DNA of 64,000 nt from Trichobilharzia regenti. Its lineage: Eukaryota > Platyhelminthes > Trematoda > Strigeidida > Schistosomatidae. This document shows positions 13,902-28,900 of this stretch, one piece after another. Positions within the stretch are counted from its first letter, which is position 1. The number at the start of each line of letters is the position of its first letter. The position numbers and the translations under genes are program-made. The stretch lies in NCBI GenBank assembly GCA_944472135.2, contig OX235265.1:88258984-88322983 (forward strand), written 5' to 3'. The notes below the pieces were generated by a model. It was not told where the DNA came from, did not search any database, and saw only the letters and a program-made list of their open reading frames with translations.

Positions 13902-16900
13902 GAATATAAACTATAAATAAGTTATGTCATAATAATAATATACATGGCAGTAATGATAACAAAATTAAACATTTGCACGTTAATCAATAATCGAATCACA
14001 TGAACAACAGAAAGGCCAAAGTGATGAACATATAATGAGTCATTATATGTACAGAATAATTATACAAGTGATACACAGTTGGAAAAACAGAGATAACAGT
14101 GTTAATCCCTTGGATAAGAAGAGCTATCAAGATAACAGATTCCGTGAGATGATGACATCATTATTTCGCAGTTTCTTGACGATCAATTTACAACTAGCAG
14201 GGATGACAATTACTCAGTTATATGACAAAACAAAAGTACATACTACGAATAACCATTCACATTTTAATTAGTCAAGTAGTCCGTGGTAGGCGAAGACTGA
14301 AGTCTATTTTGTTTTCTGTATACACACACACACACACACACACACAAACTAGTTTGGGATGCATTTGAAATGCCTATTTTCAAGTGCTGGCGTAAAATTT
14401 GCACGAGAGACAAATTAATGGATGAGCTACGTCGTATACATTCCGGTTTTATTGACTAGTGGTTATCTTACCGCTTGAAAAGGCAGTTTCAGTACTAACG
14501 AAAGCTATTTTCATTAGTCTACGAAATCATGCAATGGAAAACTCAAAGGCCTTTGGTTACCTATCAACAGCAGATTCTAAGCCGTATCTCCTTTCTTTAC
14601 ATCCCAAACAGTTTCAACTCCTTTGACTACGATTACAGAATAAAATTCACTGGATTCTACTTCACACTAGTAGATACCAGTGTGTTCATGTTCATATATA
14701 TATATATATATTATATCCTTTAGTTCCCAGAGGAACATAGGGCTTCAGCTGCGCACCTCCATTGCCTTCAGTTTTCTGACAACTTTTTCACACCGCTCCA
14801 AGTCTGCCCACATGCTTTCATCTCCTCCTCGCACGACCTCCTCCAAGTCACACTTGCACTGACAACCAACTCGGCGCTCCCCTTTCGGGTTCCATTCGAG
14901 CGATGGCTTGTCTAGTGATGTCACTTGTCAGTCTCCTCAAGGTATGGCCAATCCATCTCCATTTCTTCCTGACTATTTGTTTCACAATCGGTCCCTGGTT
15001 GGTTCGCTCATTGCCAGAGATCCCTGTTGCTGATCTTTTCTGACCGGCCATCTGATCTTGAGTATTGAGCGAAGACAACTGTAAATGAAGCTCTGAAGTT
15101 TGTTTGAGATGCTCCTTATGACTCGCCAAGTCTCTGATCCATTCGTATAGCAGCACTGACTTCACATTGGAGTTGAAAATCCGGATCTTATTTTCATTTT
15201 CATGCTGAGTGCTGTTGACCTCAACACAGACTTAAGAGTAATGAAAGCCTGTCTTGCTTTTCCAATCCTTGCTTTGATATCCTCGTCACTTCCGCCTGTA
15301 GTTGAAACGATGTTTCCCAGGTAGGTAAAAGAGGTTGTTTCTTTCAGGTTCCTCCCATTTATGCTGGCTGATTGTTGTCTGTTGTTGTTGCTGCCGTTGG
15401 TGTTGGCCAGGAATCTTCATCACCTCCGTTTTCTCTATGTTCACCTGAAGTCCTATCTTCTCTGGATGCCTGTTCTGCCAACTTGTTGCTTTTCACTTTC
15501 ATATCTTCCACTTTGTGGGAAATCAGACATATATCAATCATCAGCGAAGTTCAGATCATCCAAGTTCTTGTTTTGTGTGAGTCCATTTATGCCTGTTCTC
15601 TCATTGCCCGTTGTCTGTCGCATTATCCAATCTACTGCAATCAGGAAGATCATTGGTGATAGTAGACAGCCTTGTCTGTAGCAGTGTTTATTTTTACAGG
15701 ATGAGGTTGCTAGCCTCTTCATCAGCATTATTTCTGGCTTAGTAAGGTGAAGCAGTTCGCCGGCCGGGGATCGAACTCCGGACGATATGCATGGTCGGCG
15801 AGCGTCATAGTCGCTATGCCACTGACGTACTACTAACAGTTGTTACTAACTACAAATCACTTTTTATGGCCAAGATAACACAACAACCGAGGCACTCCCA
15901 AGTCTCAACTAGCAACCTCACACCGGGAAAACAATATCATCGCCATTGAAATCTCAATCTTAAAGTACTACGTTCCACTGGGGACGCAAGGGCATGAAAT
16001 GAAAATCCTTGTTGGTGCTGATCTTCAGGATTGGGTGACATGGACTCGAATTTTAGAGGGGATATGACTTCCTTCAAAGTTGCAGATATGCCCTGTTGAC
16101 TGATGAGTACCAGTAAGTACAAAACCTGAATCAGTCAGGGCTTTCTTCCAATTACCTCCAAATATCTAATATCAACAATTCACAGTGCACCATGATGGTG
16201 AACCATCTAGAATGATGGCCACATTGCACCAACACACCCAGGACGAGACGTATGACGCTGGTTATTACCTAGCGTCCAATCAAATCAGAAGAAGGTTAGG
16301 TGTTAGGCAACTCCCCTTCGTAAGAAGGTAAACACCACCTCCACTGTTGAAACTTCAGAGCTTGAGGCTCTTTGCTCCATTCGGAATGCAGAGGAAGGAC
16401 TTCAAAGAAAACATGGGGAACACATTCAGAGGAATAAAAATATTTTAACATTTTAGAGAATAAAATTAGGCTTATATTTTCTTTTAAAAAATGTCACCAT
16501 AAATGGATCTTCAAAGACAATAGTCTACAGACGATAAAAGACAATAAAATTCTCACATTACAAAACAAAGCCAGGGAGATTTTGTTAAAAAAAAAATATT
16601 TTTCCAGATACAGTAAAAGCAAAAACAAAGAAAGCGAGCGGTAATTTTTCACTTTAATGTATGAAAAAATAAACACCGAAAATTAATGATCAAAGGAGAT
16701 AAGCGACTATAGAAACTTTTTTTTTGGCTAATGAGATCAATGAACTAACTATAATCAGATTAGTTACAGGATTTCATCATGAGCTGACGACATCGGTTAG
16801 AGAACCATTGAAAAACCAGTGAAGAGTACTGAACAACTGTTTCGTCGGCCTAGTTTGGGACTCTTCAGTGGTGGCTTAATGGTTTACAAGCTTGCCTAGC

Positions 16901-19900
16901 AACCGGAAGATCTTGAATTTGAACCCGGTACAGCTGGCTAGTTTTCCAATGGTTCTCTCTCTAACCGATGTCGTCAGCTCATGATGAAATCCTGTAACCA
17001 ATCAAATCAAATCAAATCCCTGAAAACCAATACTTGAATTGGTTGAACCATGTTATTTACTGTTTTCCAATCACCATAACCAACGTATACAGACAGTATA
17101 AGACAGCTTTTATAAGCTTCAGTCAACAGCTTTATGATGATGCCAAGCAGTTCACAACGGAAAACTCCTCAGTAAAGCCTTTGAAATGAAAACAGCAGTG
17201 CAACAAGGCTGTCTACTGTCACCCATGATGTTCCTGATTATATTGGGCGGCATCAAGTAAAATATAGTGTGTGAGAGTGACAAGACGGACATACATTGGA
17301 CCAATGAGAAGACGCCGGAAGATAAGGAAGCTGTGAAAGATTTATGTCTAGTATCACACAAACTGGGACGTATGCAGGCGGAAACCAATAAGTTGTCAGA
17401 AGAGACATTGAAGACAGTAATTCAAGTGAGCATAGAGAAGATGCCTAATCCACAACAACAACAACAACAGACATCAATCACTATCAATAGAAATCAAAGG
17501 AAGTCACTTCGTTCATTTACCTGACGTAGGCATCATCATTTCAACCACTACTACTACTACTACTACTACTCGTGGCAGACAGATGAAGATGTCAAAAACA
17601 GCCAGCCAGGATCGAAAAAGCGAGAGAGACCATTGGAAATCTACTGCACTCAATATAAAAAACAAGATCCGGATTTTCAATAGTAATGTCAAGTAAGTCA
17701 CTGCTTCTATATGGTTCATCAAAGATATTTCCATCAGACTGGTGACTTTTATCGACAGCTACTTTTGCTGGCTCCATACAGAAGATCAGACTGCCTCTGT
17801 CAGAAAGCATTAGTAACGAGAAACTCCGGAAACGAACAAACAAACCAAGAACTTACAGCAAAAAAAATGCTGAAGGAAATGGGGATGGATCGAACGTCAT
17901 CTGAGAAGACTGTTGAATGGCATCATGCGTTAGGCCCACCCTTGACTGGAGTCCGAATGAGAAAGGATGAGGTGGATGAGAGTCAGGTAGGTGGGAATGA
18001 TGTCGAGGAGGTCGAATGAGGAGCAGGATGAGGAGAAGTAAGCTTATGCTCAATCGTTGAGCCAGGTAATAGAGTCGTATGTCCAACTCGGATGCCAAGG
18101 GAATAACAATATAGTTGACTTACAAGACAATTCTTTAAATGATAAACTCAAGTGACTAATCTGCTCTTAAATTAAAATAAGAACAAAAATAGCTTCAAAA
18201 AATAGCAGTGGGGATTAATAATAAGATAAATGACTAACTAACCTGTCCACCATATCCAGAGTCAGGATCATTGGCTTTAAGAGTTAAAATCCGATAACCA
18301 ATTGGAACATTTTCAAGCACAGACACAGAGTACTCCTCGGATGAAAATACTGGTGAGACGTCGTTGACATCCTGGCAAAAGGGAGAATTATTTTTTTTTA
18401 ATTTCGGTTAGAAATTATTCAAAAGAGGAGAATAACTTATGGGAAGGAATAAAGTTTTCTTTTTTACGAGTTGATCACAGATTGATATCAGTTAGACAAT
18501 CATTGGAAACTAGCACTGGTGTTTGGGAATCATCGGCAGTACACACCCACAGGAGGTTCGAACCCAAGACCTTCCAGTTACAAGGCAAGCTAGCTCGTAT
18601 ACCATTTAGCCACTGGATTCAATGGCCAGCACATGAATTCTAACTTCTACCAATTCGTGATTTCCAAACTAGGATGAAACAGCAGGTGTCCAGTAATCCA
18701 CTTCTGGTTGTCAATGGTTCTCCAACTGATATCAATCCGTGATCAACTTGTAAAAACAAAACTAATCCTTACAAACCAACTATAGAGAATAAAGTTTTCC
18801 TTGGCTGGTGAGTGTTATCTAGAAGCTCTTAGTTCTGAATTCTCCACTTCATCAAATTTGAAATGTACTCAATGCATTCAGCTAGATCAGATTGGTCACA
18901 GAGGTTTTCTGTCAACCCCATTACGTATTATTTAACAAAGTGACATATTCATGTTACAAAAATCGGTCACAGTATAATGAATAATGAAATAACAAACAAA
19001 AAGAATATTCACCGTGTCAAATTCGTTTTCGTTTTGTAATGCTTAGTTAAAACTCAATCAACCGGAACTGGGTGTTTTTCATAAGCTGCCACACACATAC
19101 ACACACATACTATGAGCACTACTCATAGCGGCATAAAACTCTTTGAATCAGCATTTGACTTTTTGTGTTTTTCGGTTTTTTTTATAGATTACTGAAAACG
19201 AGGTTGGAATGACTGAAAATTTACCTCATATACCTTTAGGAAATATAGATAGATACACAACTGTGAACCAATCGGAAACCAGACTAGTGTAAAAAAAGCT
19301 GGATATAAGTGGAATTAAAGTTATGCTTTGATAAAAAGGATGTATTACCCAACAACTAAATAACCACATCTCTATATGCATTTAGCAATGAGTCACTCCT
19401 ATTGTGTCTGCCAAAACTTCAGTAGGGGCACGCGAAGTGGAGTTCACACCCGTAACTTGATGATAGGTAGTCAACCATCTTATCCAATGAAAGTACACGG
19501 TCGAATCGAGTCAGGAAATCACTTTCGAGGAAAATGAATACTAGCAGTGGAACCCCCAGCAAAGATTGCAAGTTTCGTCCTCTCCGCGACTCGTAATTTG
19601 GATGTACCTGCATTCTTCAGTGAGTGGTGGTCTTTTCACTGGGACTCGAACCTAACACACATCATAGACCATTCGAGCCACAATAACTGTCGCTTGAGCA
19701 ACCAGGTACCGGTTATTATTTGTTTATAATTCAATCATGATTTTCTCATTGATTGGTTTGACCGAAATGTTCGACATCTTTTGATATATAGGCTCCTAGT
19801 ACGTCCAATCGATCAACGGGAAAATCGAAATTGAATTTTTTTAAAAACAACTGAGGTGACTATCGTGGCCCATATGGTTTAGCAGACAATACTTTGGCAC

Positions 19901-22900
19901 TTGAAAGGATGGGCACTGGGTTGGAGTCTCAGTGGGGACACCACTGCTTAATTGGGATTCCAGGTACATCCGTCTAGCTGATGAACCCAAAATAAGGCGA
20001 AATCCTCATCTTGGATTCCGCTGCTAGTCACCATCCACTACATTTCTTCAACTTAATACTCAGACATCATCGAAGCGTCGAACATGTCAGACATCTCGGG
20101 AAAGCCGAAATCGAATTAGAATGGGTGACAGTGGATTTCGCGGCAGAGAACAAAACCACCCTATATTTAAATACATACACATTTAATCAATTAAGTGAGT
20201 AAATCCAATCAGGCATGAATTAATGCAGAATTTTCACTTACGGTTATATTAATTATTAAATTAACACGTGCTGCAAAACTCGTCTGTGTGTCAATAACCT
20301 CCAACAGAAGTAGATAATGCGATGCCATCTCATAATCTATCCGACCACTTACTCGAACAATACCTGACAAATACATAGAAGAAAAGAATGAAAATAGATA
20401 TCCCCCGTTGTGAACATAAATCAAAAAAACAACAAAGCTTTAAAAAATGTTGAAGAAAAACAATTTCTACAATGAATTACAACATTCAAAGCAGATTGAA
20501 GACGCCAGCACAATGTTTTCAAAAACAAAAAGGTCACATGCAAAAGACACTCTTCTGCTACAACTGGAAGGACAATGCAAAAAGAAAAATTACTTGATAT
20601 ATGAATACAGTTAAATCTTAAATTTTGATTTCACTTCACTGTTTAAGTCGGAATAGAAAAGGAGCTTTCTGTGGTAAACTGAATAAGTGTTTATTAGTAT
20701 TTTGATTTCTAAAGTTTTACATGTGAAGGTTGCTCACATCATAGAAACATTCTTCATTAAAAAGAAAATCATCCGAATGATAACAAGTGCAAGTGCTGGT
20801 TTGCAGGAATTTGATTGGCTTCAGGATTTCATCATGAACTGATATCGGTAAGAGGATCATTAGAAAACTAGAGGTGAGTACTAACCATCTGTTTCCTCCC
20901 GGTTTAGGACTCTTCATCGGTACGCACCCACTGAAATTCGAACTCAGAATCTTCTGCTTACAAGACGAGCTCGTTGAAGAAGTTGAGATTCATGAACCGT
21001 GGGATCAGGTCCCAGTGGCTTAATGGTCTACAAGCTCACCTTTTAACCCAGAAGGTCCTGGGTTCGAGCCTCAGTGGGTGCGCACTGATGAAGAGTTCCA
21101 AACTAGGATGAAACGGCTGTCAAATACTCCCAGATTTTCCAATAGTCCTCTAACCGATGTCAGTTCATGATGCGATCCTTCAGGTGAATGATCTATTTCA
21201 GTGTAGTTGTGTTCTCTGAACTGGATGATTTAGCTGCAAAGGTTTTATTGTCTTACTAGACAACATCTTCAGTGCATATTTCAATTCGACGTCTCCGAAT
21301 TAAAGTATGAGCTCAGGAGGTTATCTGGTAAAACAACGAAATCTTCTGAACGAAACCATCCAACTTATTTCATCTCGCCATGAAATTTACTTCAAAGAGA
21401 AATAATTCACATTCAAGAGTTGGTTTGGGTGAGATTTGATTTGTTTCAAAATTTCATCACAGATTGATGTAAGTTTAAACAAAAACATTGAAAATCAACA
21501 TGGAGTGAGGGGGGCAGCTGTTTTGTCCTTGTTTTAGAGCTTTCATCAATACTTACTCACGGCCATGGTTCTAACTCAGGACGATTAAAAGGTTACAAGG
21601 CGAAAGTTCGTATGCCATTAAGTCACTAGGACACTATCCAATGGCCAATCCACGAATTTCAACTCCCACTTATTCGTAATATTTAGCGCGATCATCAGTC
21701 GATATCATCGGCGTGTATTTGTCTGGAGTTCTAGTGAATAGGTCGTGATCAGTGGGACCCATCAGGTAGGCGGCATGCGAGAAAACTCGCTGATGACAGT
21801 GGATGGTGGTCACGCCAAAATCATGAATTGATAGAAGTTGGAATTCAGAAGGGCCGGCCATCGGTTCGGATCCCAGTGGTCAATGGTCTGAAATCAATCC
21901 GTAATCAAACTTGAAACAATACAGGCATTGTGAACATAAGCAGGCGAGCACAAGAAGGGTGTTTTGATGTGGTTGTGTTCTCTGAGCTAGCTAGATAGTT
22001 AATTTGCGAAGCTTTCATTGCCCACCTACTAGGCGACATCCCCACCTCAGCGCTTACTTCAATTTGTTGAAGTGAGCTTCTAGATCTCTCCACGAGTTTA
22101 TTAGTCATCTCTCCTGGTGACCGACCACCTTGAAAGTGATTGGTTGTGATCATATGTGTTTTCACACCTTCTAAGCAGCTACTTACTTGTATTAGGCCTG
22201 ATTTTTTCTTTGACTTGAACTTTAACCCTTTGTGTGTGTGTGTGAGAGAGAGAGAGGTTTCTCTCTTATCGGTTGATAAATTTAGTCTTTCTCGATGTGT
22301 CTCTTGATTGATGATTCAAAGGAATACCAGGCAACCTTCTAAAGATTCTCCAGTATTTTTTGTGTTTCCTCTGTCTAATATTTGAAAGTTGGTTGTCCCA
22401 GTTGAATTGGTGTCCATAGTTGTCTGTATGTAGTGATATGAGCGAGGAAGTGTATATCATGTCTTTTGACGGCTAGCTTATGTTCGTGGATACGAAGACG
22501 AAGGGGCCGTCGTCCAATTTGGCCAATGTAGTGTTTTTCGCAACCGTTGCAACTTGTTTCGTAAATATCTTAGTTAAGTAAACAACCATAGGGGAATCAG
22601 AAACTTAAGTTTATAGAAAATCAATTCACATGCACCAAATACTGAATTACAACAGCAATAATCCAATAACACACAAAGGGAATTGTATACAAACACTATT
22701 CAAGAGGGCCAGGACTCATTGCTGCACTCCCACCTTAAGGAAATTGAAGAAAGATATCTCATGGACATCTTCCAAAAGATTGGATATCCACGGAGTCCCA
22801 TCAAAAGACATACACCCCCAAGCCAACCTATCAAATCAAACGCCCCCACGGAAAGCACAAAGAAAATTGCCCTACCATATATAAAGGACATATAAGAAAT

Positions 22901-25900
22901 CACTGCAACACCCTTCAAACCTTTGGGAATTGGCGTTGCACACAAACCAACAAAATCACTTCACTCAGCTCTATGTCAACCAAAAGACTCAACAGCGAAG
23001 GAAGATCAGACCAACAGCATCTACAAAATAAATTGTAACGACTGCGAAAAACATTACATTGGCCAAATTGGACGACGGCCCCTTCGTCTTCGTATCCACG
23101 AACATAAGCTAGCCGTCAAAAGATATGATATACACTTCCTCGCTCATATCACTACATACAGACAACTATGGACACCAATTCAACTGGGACAACCAACTTT
23201 CAAATATTAGACAGAGGAAACACAAAAAATACTGGAGAATCTTTAGAAGGTTGCCTGGTATTCCTTTGAATCATCAATCAAGAGACATATCGAGAAAGAC
23301 TAAATTTATCAACCGATAAGAGAGAAACCTCTCTCTCTCTCACACACACACACAAAGGGTTAAAGTTCAAGTCAAAGAAAAAATCAGGCCCAATACAAGT
23401 AAGTAGCTGCTTAGAAGGTGTGAAAACACATATGATCACAACCAATCACTTTCAAGGTGGTCGGTCATCAGGAGAGATGAAACCTTCGCAAATTAACTAT
23501 CCAGTTAGCTCAGAGAACACAACCACATCAAAATCATCCCAACTGAGCTACAAATCTTCTCTATCATATCTATAAGAAGGATATCCAATCCATTGTTGTT
23601 TATTGTTGCTGACTATTGTTTTATTTTTCAATAAGGAGGAGAAATTCAAACAAAAAAACCTACTTGACCCATAAAATTATATAGACATAAACAAATTATA
23701 CACATAGTATTATCTAAATAACAGACAAAAGACAAAAGATGATATATGCATGACCTAGACAGAGGAGTCATCATCAACATTATATATATATATCCATATA
23801 TCCTGAAGATCATACACACTCATCATGAGAACAGATCGACCACATTTACTTGATAAACAACTATCGTTCACCATTTATAGTACGCATACATCATCACCCT
23901 CCTCATCATCTCCACCACATCATAGGAGGACGACGACATTACAAGGGTAAATTAATTTAAGCCATTTTAAGTAAGATTAGGTGGGAAGATAAAGATAGAA
24001 AAGCAATTACTACCATAGAAGATACTATAGAAGAGGAGGTACACAACATAATAAAAGCACATAATAAATAATGACTCTGAAATGGACTTAAAACAAAAAT
24101 AAATAATCCCTAAAGACAACAACAACAACAGCTGAAAACACAACACATTATTCTTTCATTCTCTGGACAACAAAGGGGAAAAGAGGCCAGGTGGCTCCTC
24201 CTCTCCAATATATACATATATATATATATATATGCATACTGTGGTAACCACAAATCAACTACGTACAAACACAATAAATCCATTAGCATTATATATTATA
24301 ACTGTCCTTTGGCCAGTGACAACAACTAGCTACCTACCTAGCTAGCTAGCTATGAAGCAGAAAGCAGTAGTATAGTAGAGAGTAACGAAGGAGAGGGGGA
24401 CAACACAGAAAGGGAATATCATGAAGGTAAACGAAACTGTTTACTTACTGATGAAAAACTGTCTAGAGATGAACACTATTTACTTTATGATGTGATATGA
24501 GAAAGAATGAAACTGGGGGGGGGGGAGAGGCGATATACAACAGAAGGAATACACATAAAGTAAGTGACTACTACTCACTTAAACGACAAAAAATGTAAAA
24601 ACAAGTTAGGGGGGGCGAAGTTCTTTAAAAGCGAAAAAATGCAAACGATAGTTTACACACACACACATAGTGACAACAATAACAAATACAACATTGACAA
24701 ACAAACGCGGTATATATAAAGGCGTAACACTAACTGACAGTGGGAAAGTGTTTTGCGTTTCGCCACTTTAAAACACTTTCTACAGTTTTTATTCCCCACT
24801 TACATGTACCATTATTGTTATGATAAACTAATATTGTTTTTTGAAAAAGAAAAGTAGAATGGTGGATTGTGAATAACAACAAAAAGAAGTTTGTAAGGAT
24901 AGCTGACAAGCAATAAATTAACTAATACATTGTCAAATATGGCGGGGAAAAGAACTGACTGTAAGAACTGTTTTTTTTTCGATTGGAATAATTTAAACAA
25001 GTAAACGAACTGATTTGATACAACTATACTCCTGATAAGAGATTAAATGTGAGGTGAAATTAGACTTAGTCTTTTCAAATTGTTTTACATCTATCATTGG
25101 ATGATAATGAAATTTCAGTAGAGGCGGTGATTTTGTCTTTTTAAGCAGCGAGGTTGCTAGCTATACACTCAACCTTGCCCCCCCCACTCTTTATCGGGAT
25201 TACCTACCTCTCTAGAGTGAGTGGGGTTCAGGAGTGCGTCAGCTGGGAGTCGGACCCCAAATTACGTGAGGTGTGGTTGGAGAGCATTCTTCTACCATGT
25301 AACCACCACCAACGCATACAGATATTGGTACAGTCTCTCAAAAAAATTCAGTGTTTAGTGTATCTAAATAAATATGAACCTGGGAGGGGAGTTTGAATGT
25401 TTATTATATACATTAAAAAATGCACTCAAGTTACTAACCAGTAAGTCAAAAAAAAACAGCAATCTGTTCAAAGGAAGTAAATCTGAAGACGTCAGAAAAA
25501 AGATTTCTACCTCAGTATATAGTAGTAGCATTATTTATTTAAATTTATATATTTAAACGCATAAAAACTTGGTACAATATGGCACCAACAAGGATGCGCC
25601 ACACACTAATAATAAAACAACATAGATCGAAAGAAAAAAAAAGAAAGAAGAGAAAAATATATAAAAATATATAAGCAGAGAACGGATAAAGAACTTCATC
25701 TGGAAGGAAAACAGTCATGCTTAACAAGTTCAAACAGTATTCGTTAACTATCATCGGGAAGGGAAGAAAGAAGGAAATTGCAACACGTGTAATAGCAGGC
25801 GATAAGTTTCATTGATTGTTTGTTGCTTCATTCAATCCCGGCCGATAACTGCTACCTTGTCGTTGTAGTCGGGCTTGAATACCATAATGACCAAACATGC

Positions 25901-28900
25901 TAAACTGGCTGGGACTCTGTCCCTGCAGGTCCTACCATGTCAGGAAGGTTGTTTGGATAGCGGTTAAACTAAAAGCAGTTACCATGAGGTACATGGGCTC
26001 CAGTATCCAATCGGATCAAATGGCGTATGAACCCATATGGGCCACTGGAAACCATGGGAATGCAGCTCCTGACGCTGCTCCGCTGCCTTGGGGATTAGAC
26101 TCCAAGTCAAAGGCTCGAAGGGGGTGTGGTCCATTAATAAAACCACCTGCTTCGGTCTGAGCGCTCGGGCAGTATCTCAGCCCTCGCACAATGAATTGAA
26201 TTCACACAAGTAGTAGCTTAGACAATAGGATTAGGTTGATAAAAAGTTACAGGTGGTCAAATCCACATTTGCAATCAGTTCATCAAGTCTTTGACAGTTG
26301 GTTTTAGCATACCATGTGGGGAGATGTAGACTGCTTTGGTTGAGGACCTTATCATGGTAAGAACCAAGAGCTGAGGACTACCAGTGATGCCGGCTCGAAA
26401 TCGTTGTCAATGGTGCTGATGTACACTCATTCTTTGTAATCTCCCGGATCTATTGAACACTCATGTTTTCTTCACGTTACTATTCTTCCTTCCCTATATT
26501 TCTGTCGATTATAGTTCCTTTCAATCTCTTCTTACTTTTCTCTCATTTTTCTGCGTTATGTGGTGTGTCAGCTTGAAATGCTCCACTTCTGTACAAAGTT
26601 TTATGTTGCAAGTAAACCAGAAGCATACAACTAACCGCGACACATTCAACTGTTTTAAAGTTAAGCAGTTCTATGCAAATATAAATGACGACTTTAAGTA
26701 TGTTATCCAAGATGGTCCAAGCATACACGGGGGTCGGATCGCATCGCAGGTAATGTAGAGAATGTGAAGAGGAGTTTATTACATGATATCTTCTCTTCAT
26801 TCAGCACCTTCAAATAAAATATTAATTGACTGACAGTAGATCACGTGACACAGTTTTATCTCACGTGAAACGCTCAAACCAGTCCGTCATTATGATATCT
26901 CTTCAAGTTCCCCTTCAAGAAATACCCGACAATTTGTTGAGTTCCAATCACAAAACGTTGAGGAGTACATTTTGTGAACCAAGAACACCATTCAAAAATT
27001 GTCATCTAATGTATTGGGATAAGCTTCCATCGAGGATAATGCATTTTCACATGTTCAGTAAAAAATTGTGAGTCAGCAAGTTGTAAGTGTTTTAAATCCT
27101 CTCAAGAGTCTGTCTGTCTGTCTATTTTCGACATGGAACTTTGCGCCGAAGTGCGGTAGTTCAAGTCACCACACTCCCTCCTTTTAGCACACAAAGTAAG
27201 AGAAGAAAGTACAAGAAAAGCATAATAGAGACAGTAAGGAGAGGTGAGAGACAAAGGAGGAGTAATAATGAAGAACAAAACAGTTTCATTGGAAATCATA
27301 AGTCACAAGGAGTGGATGCATCTGCGCTGTCATTGAGAACGATCACTTTGAGCCATATCACCAATTGTTTCCAACCATTGATTTTTACCGTCCCGAGGAC
27401 CCCAATCAGCCAGAAAGTCTACACCTTCCTACGTGGCTTAGACTAACTGTTGTAGATTTCACTGACTGGTAGTAAGTTTTGTTTGACCGCCGCTAGCTTT
27501 TGTCCAGCCTCTCCAGAGTAAACAATAAAGGTCACATTTTGGTAGATTTAAACCAAGTGAATAACAGAAATTATATGCGTTATGTTAATGGAGGCTTTTC
27601 GGTAGCCCAAGTTTTAAGCAGGCGGCGCCTTGAAATATATATACATACATGTATATCAGTGGGAAATTATTCGTTCTCATTAAAAATAATGACACGCTGA
27701 GTATATTTCAATGGATACATAACACCTGCACCAGAATCACGATACGGTAACACAGCATAATTCTGTATTCGAAATAGCAATTAATTCTACTCCAACATAC
27801 AAAGGTTGTATAGACACAGAGGCATGAAATCATCATTAAAAAATGCTTCAGTGTGAAGCAAGTGTGTGTGAAAATCAAGGATGATAGATTTACGCTGTAG
27901 GGGAACAATTAATTCTAATCAGTCAACAGCATCCAATCAATCAAGCAATCATCACTACAATAAGCTAGTCAAAATAAAATTTGATTTTAAACTGGCTTCA
28001 TGATTTGATTCACAGAAAACAAAGTATCATTTTTTCTCAGACTAATGAAGCAACGTAGAATGACACGTGCGAAAGGGCAAGACTAAAAACTAGAACACAA
28101 ATAGGAGCATAAGGATTGAAATACAAGACGATTGAAGACAACGATACAATTATCATGAGGTTAAATTAGGAATAGTAAGATGACTGTGAAGTTTTGGTTA
28201 TGTTTGGACGCTACGCCTGAAAATCTAGAAAGGAATTAGACTAATGTTTTGCTCATAATCAACTGTAACCGAAATATTGTAATAATATGCATGCAGACTA
28301 TTTTGCCTTACCTAACGTTTTCACCACATACATCTAACAACAACTTAGTTGTTACACCTCACTTATCCCTAATCAACTGACTTTCTTTCTATCAGACCAT
28401 GAGCTACACTTACAATATGACCAATATAACCTAGCTGCCCATGTTGAGGGTAACTGAAACGGGACTCGGACCCAAGTCCTAATTGGCTGAAAGTCGAGTG
28501 TTTTAAGTCAGCGAATCGCACCTCACTGATGAATACAAGAAAATCATCTTCCTATGTATGAAGAACATCTTTGAATTCACTGAGAGACTACTACTACTAC
28601 TATCAGTAAAACCTTTAGGAATAGATGTCATCCACAAAAATGGACAAAATCACTTCATTCTGTACAATGACAACAACAAGCGGTTATAACAACAGTTGAA
28701 GAAGACGAAACTAACACTGTCTACAAGAGATCAATTACAACAACCGTGAACAAGAAATTATACTGCTCAAAGTTGACGTCGTCTTCATCTTTGCATCGAA
28801 AAACACACACTGGCCTTCAAACGAAACATGATCGTCATTTTCTCCTATCAACAGTCCATGCAAACAACCACAGACACAAATTCAATTGAGAAAATGCATA

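Noticed and set aside
21005..21075. tRNA-like A and B boxes here and in many other places
   Set aside because: They belong to SINE heads repeated many times. No copy folds convincingly as a functional tRNA with an intact anticodon arm and discriminator.
24705..24735. TATA-like sequence as a promoter
   Set aside because: No downstream open frame or exon fits, and similar AT-rich strings are common in the introns.
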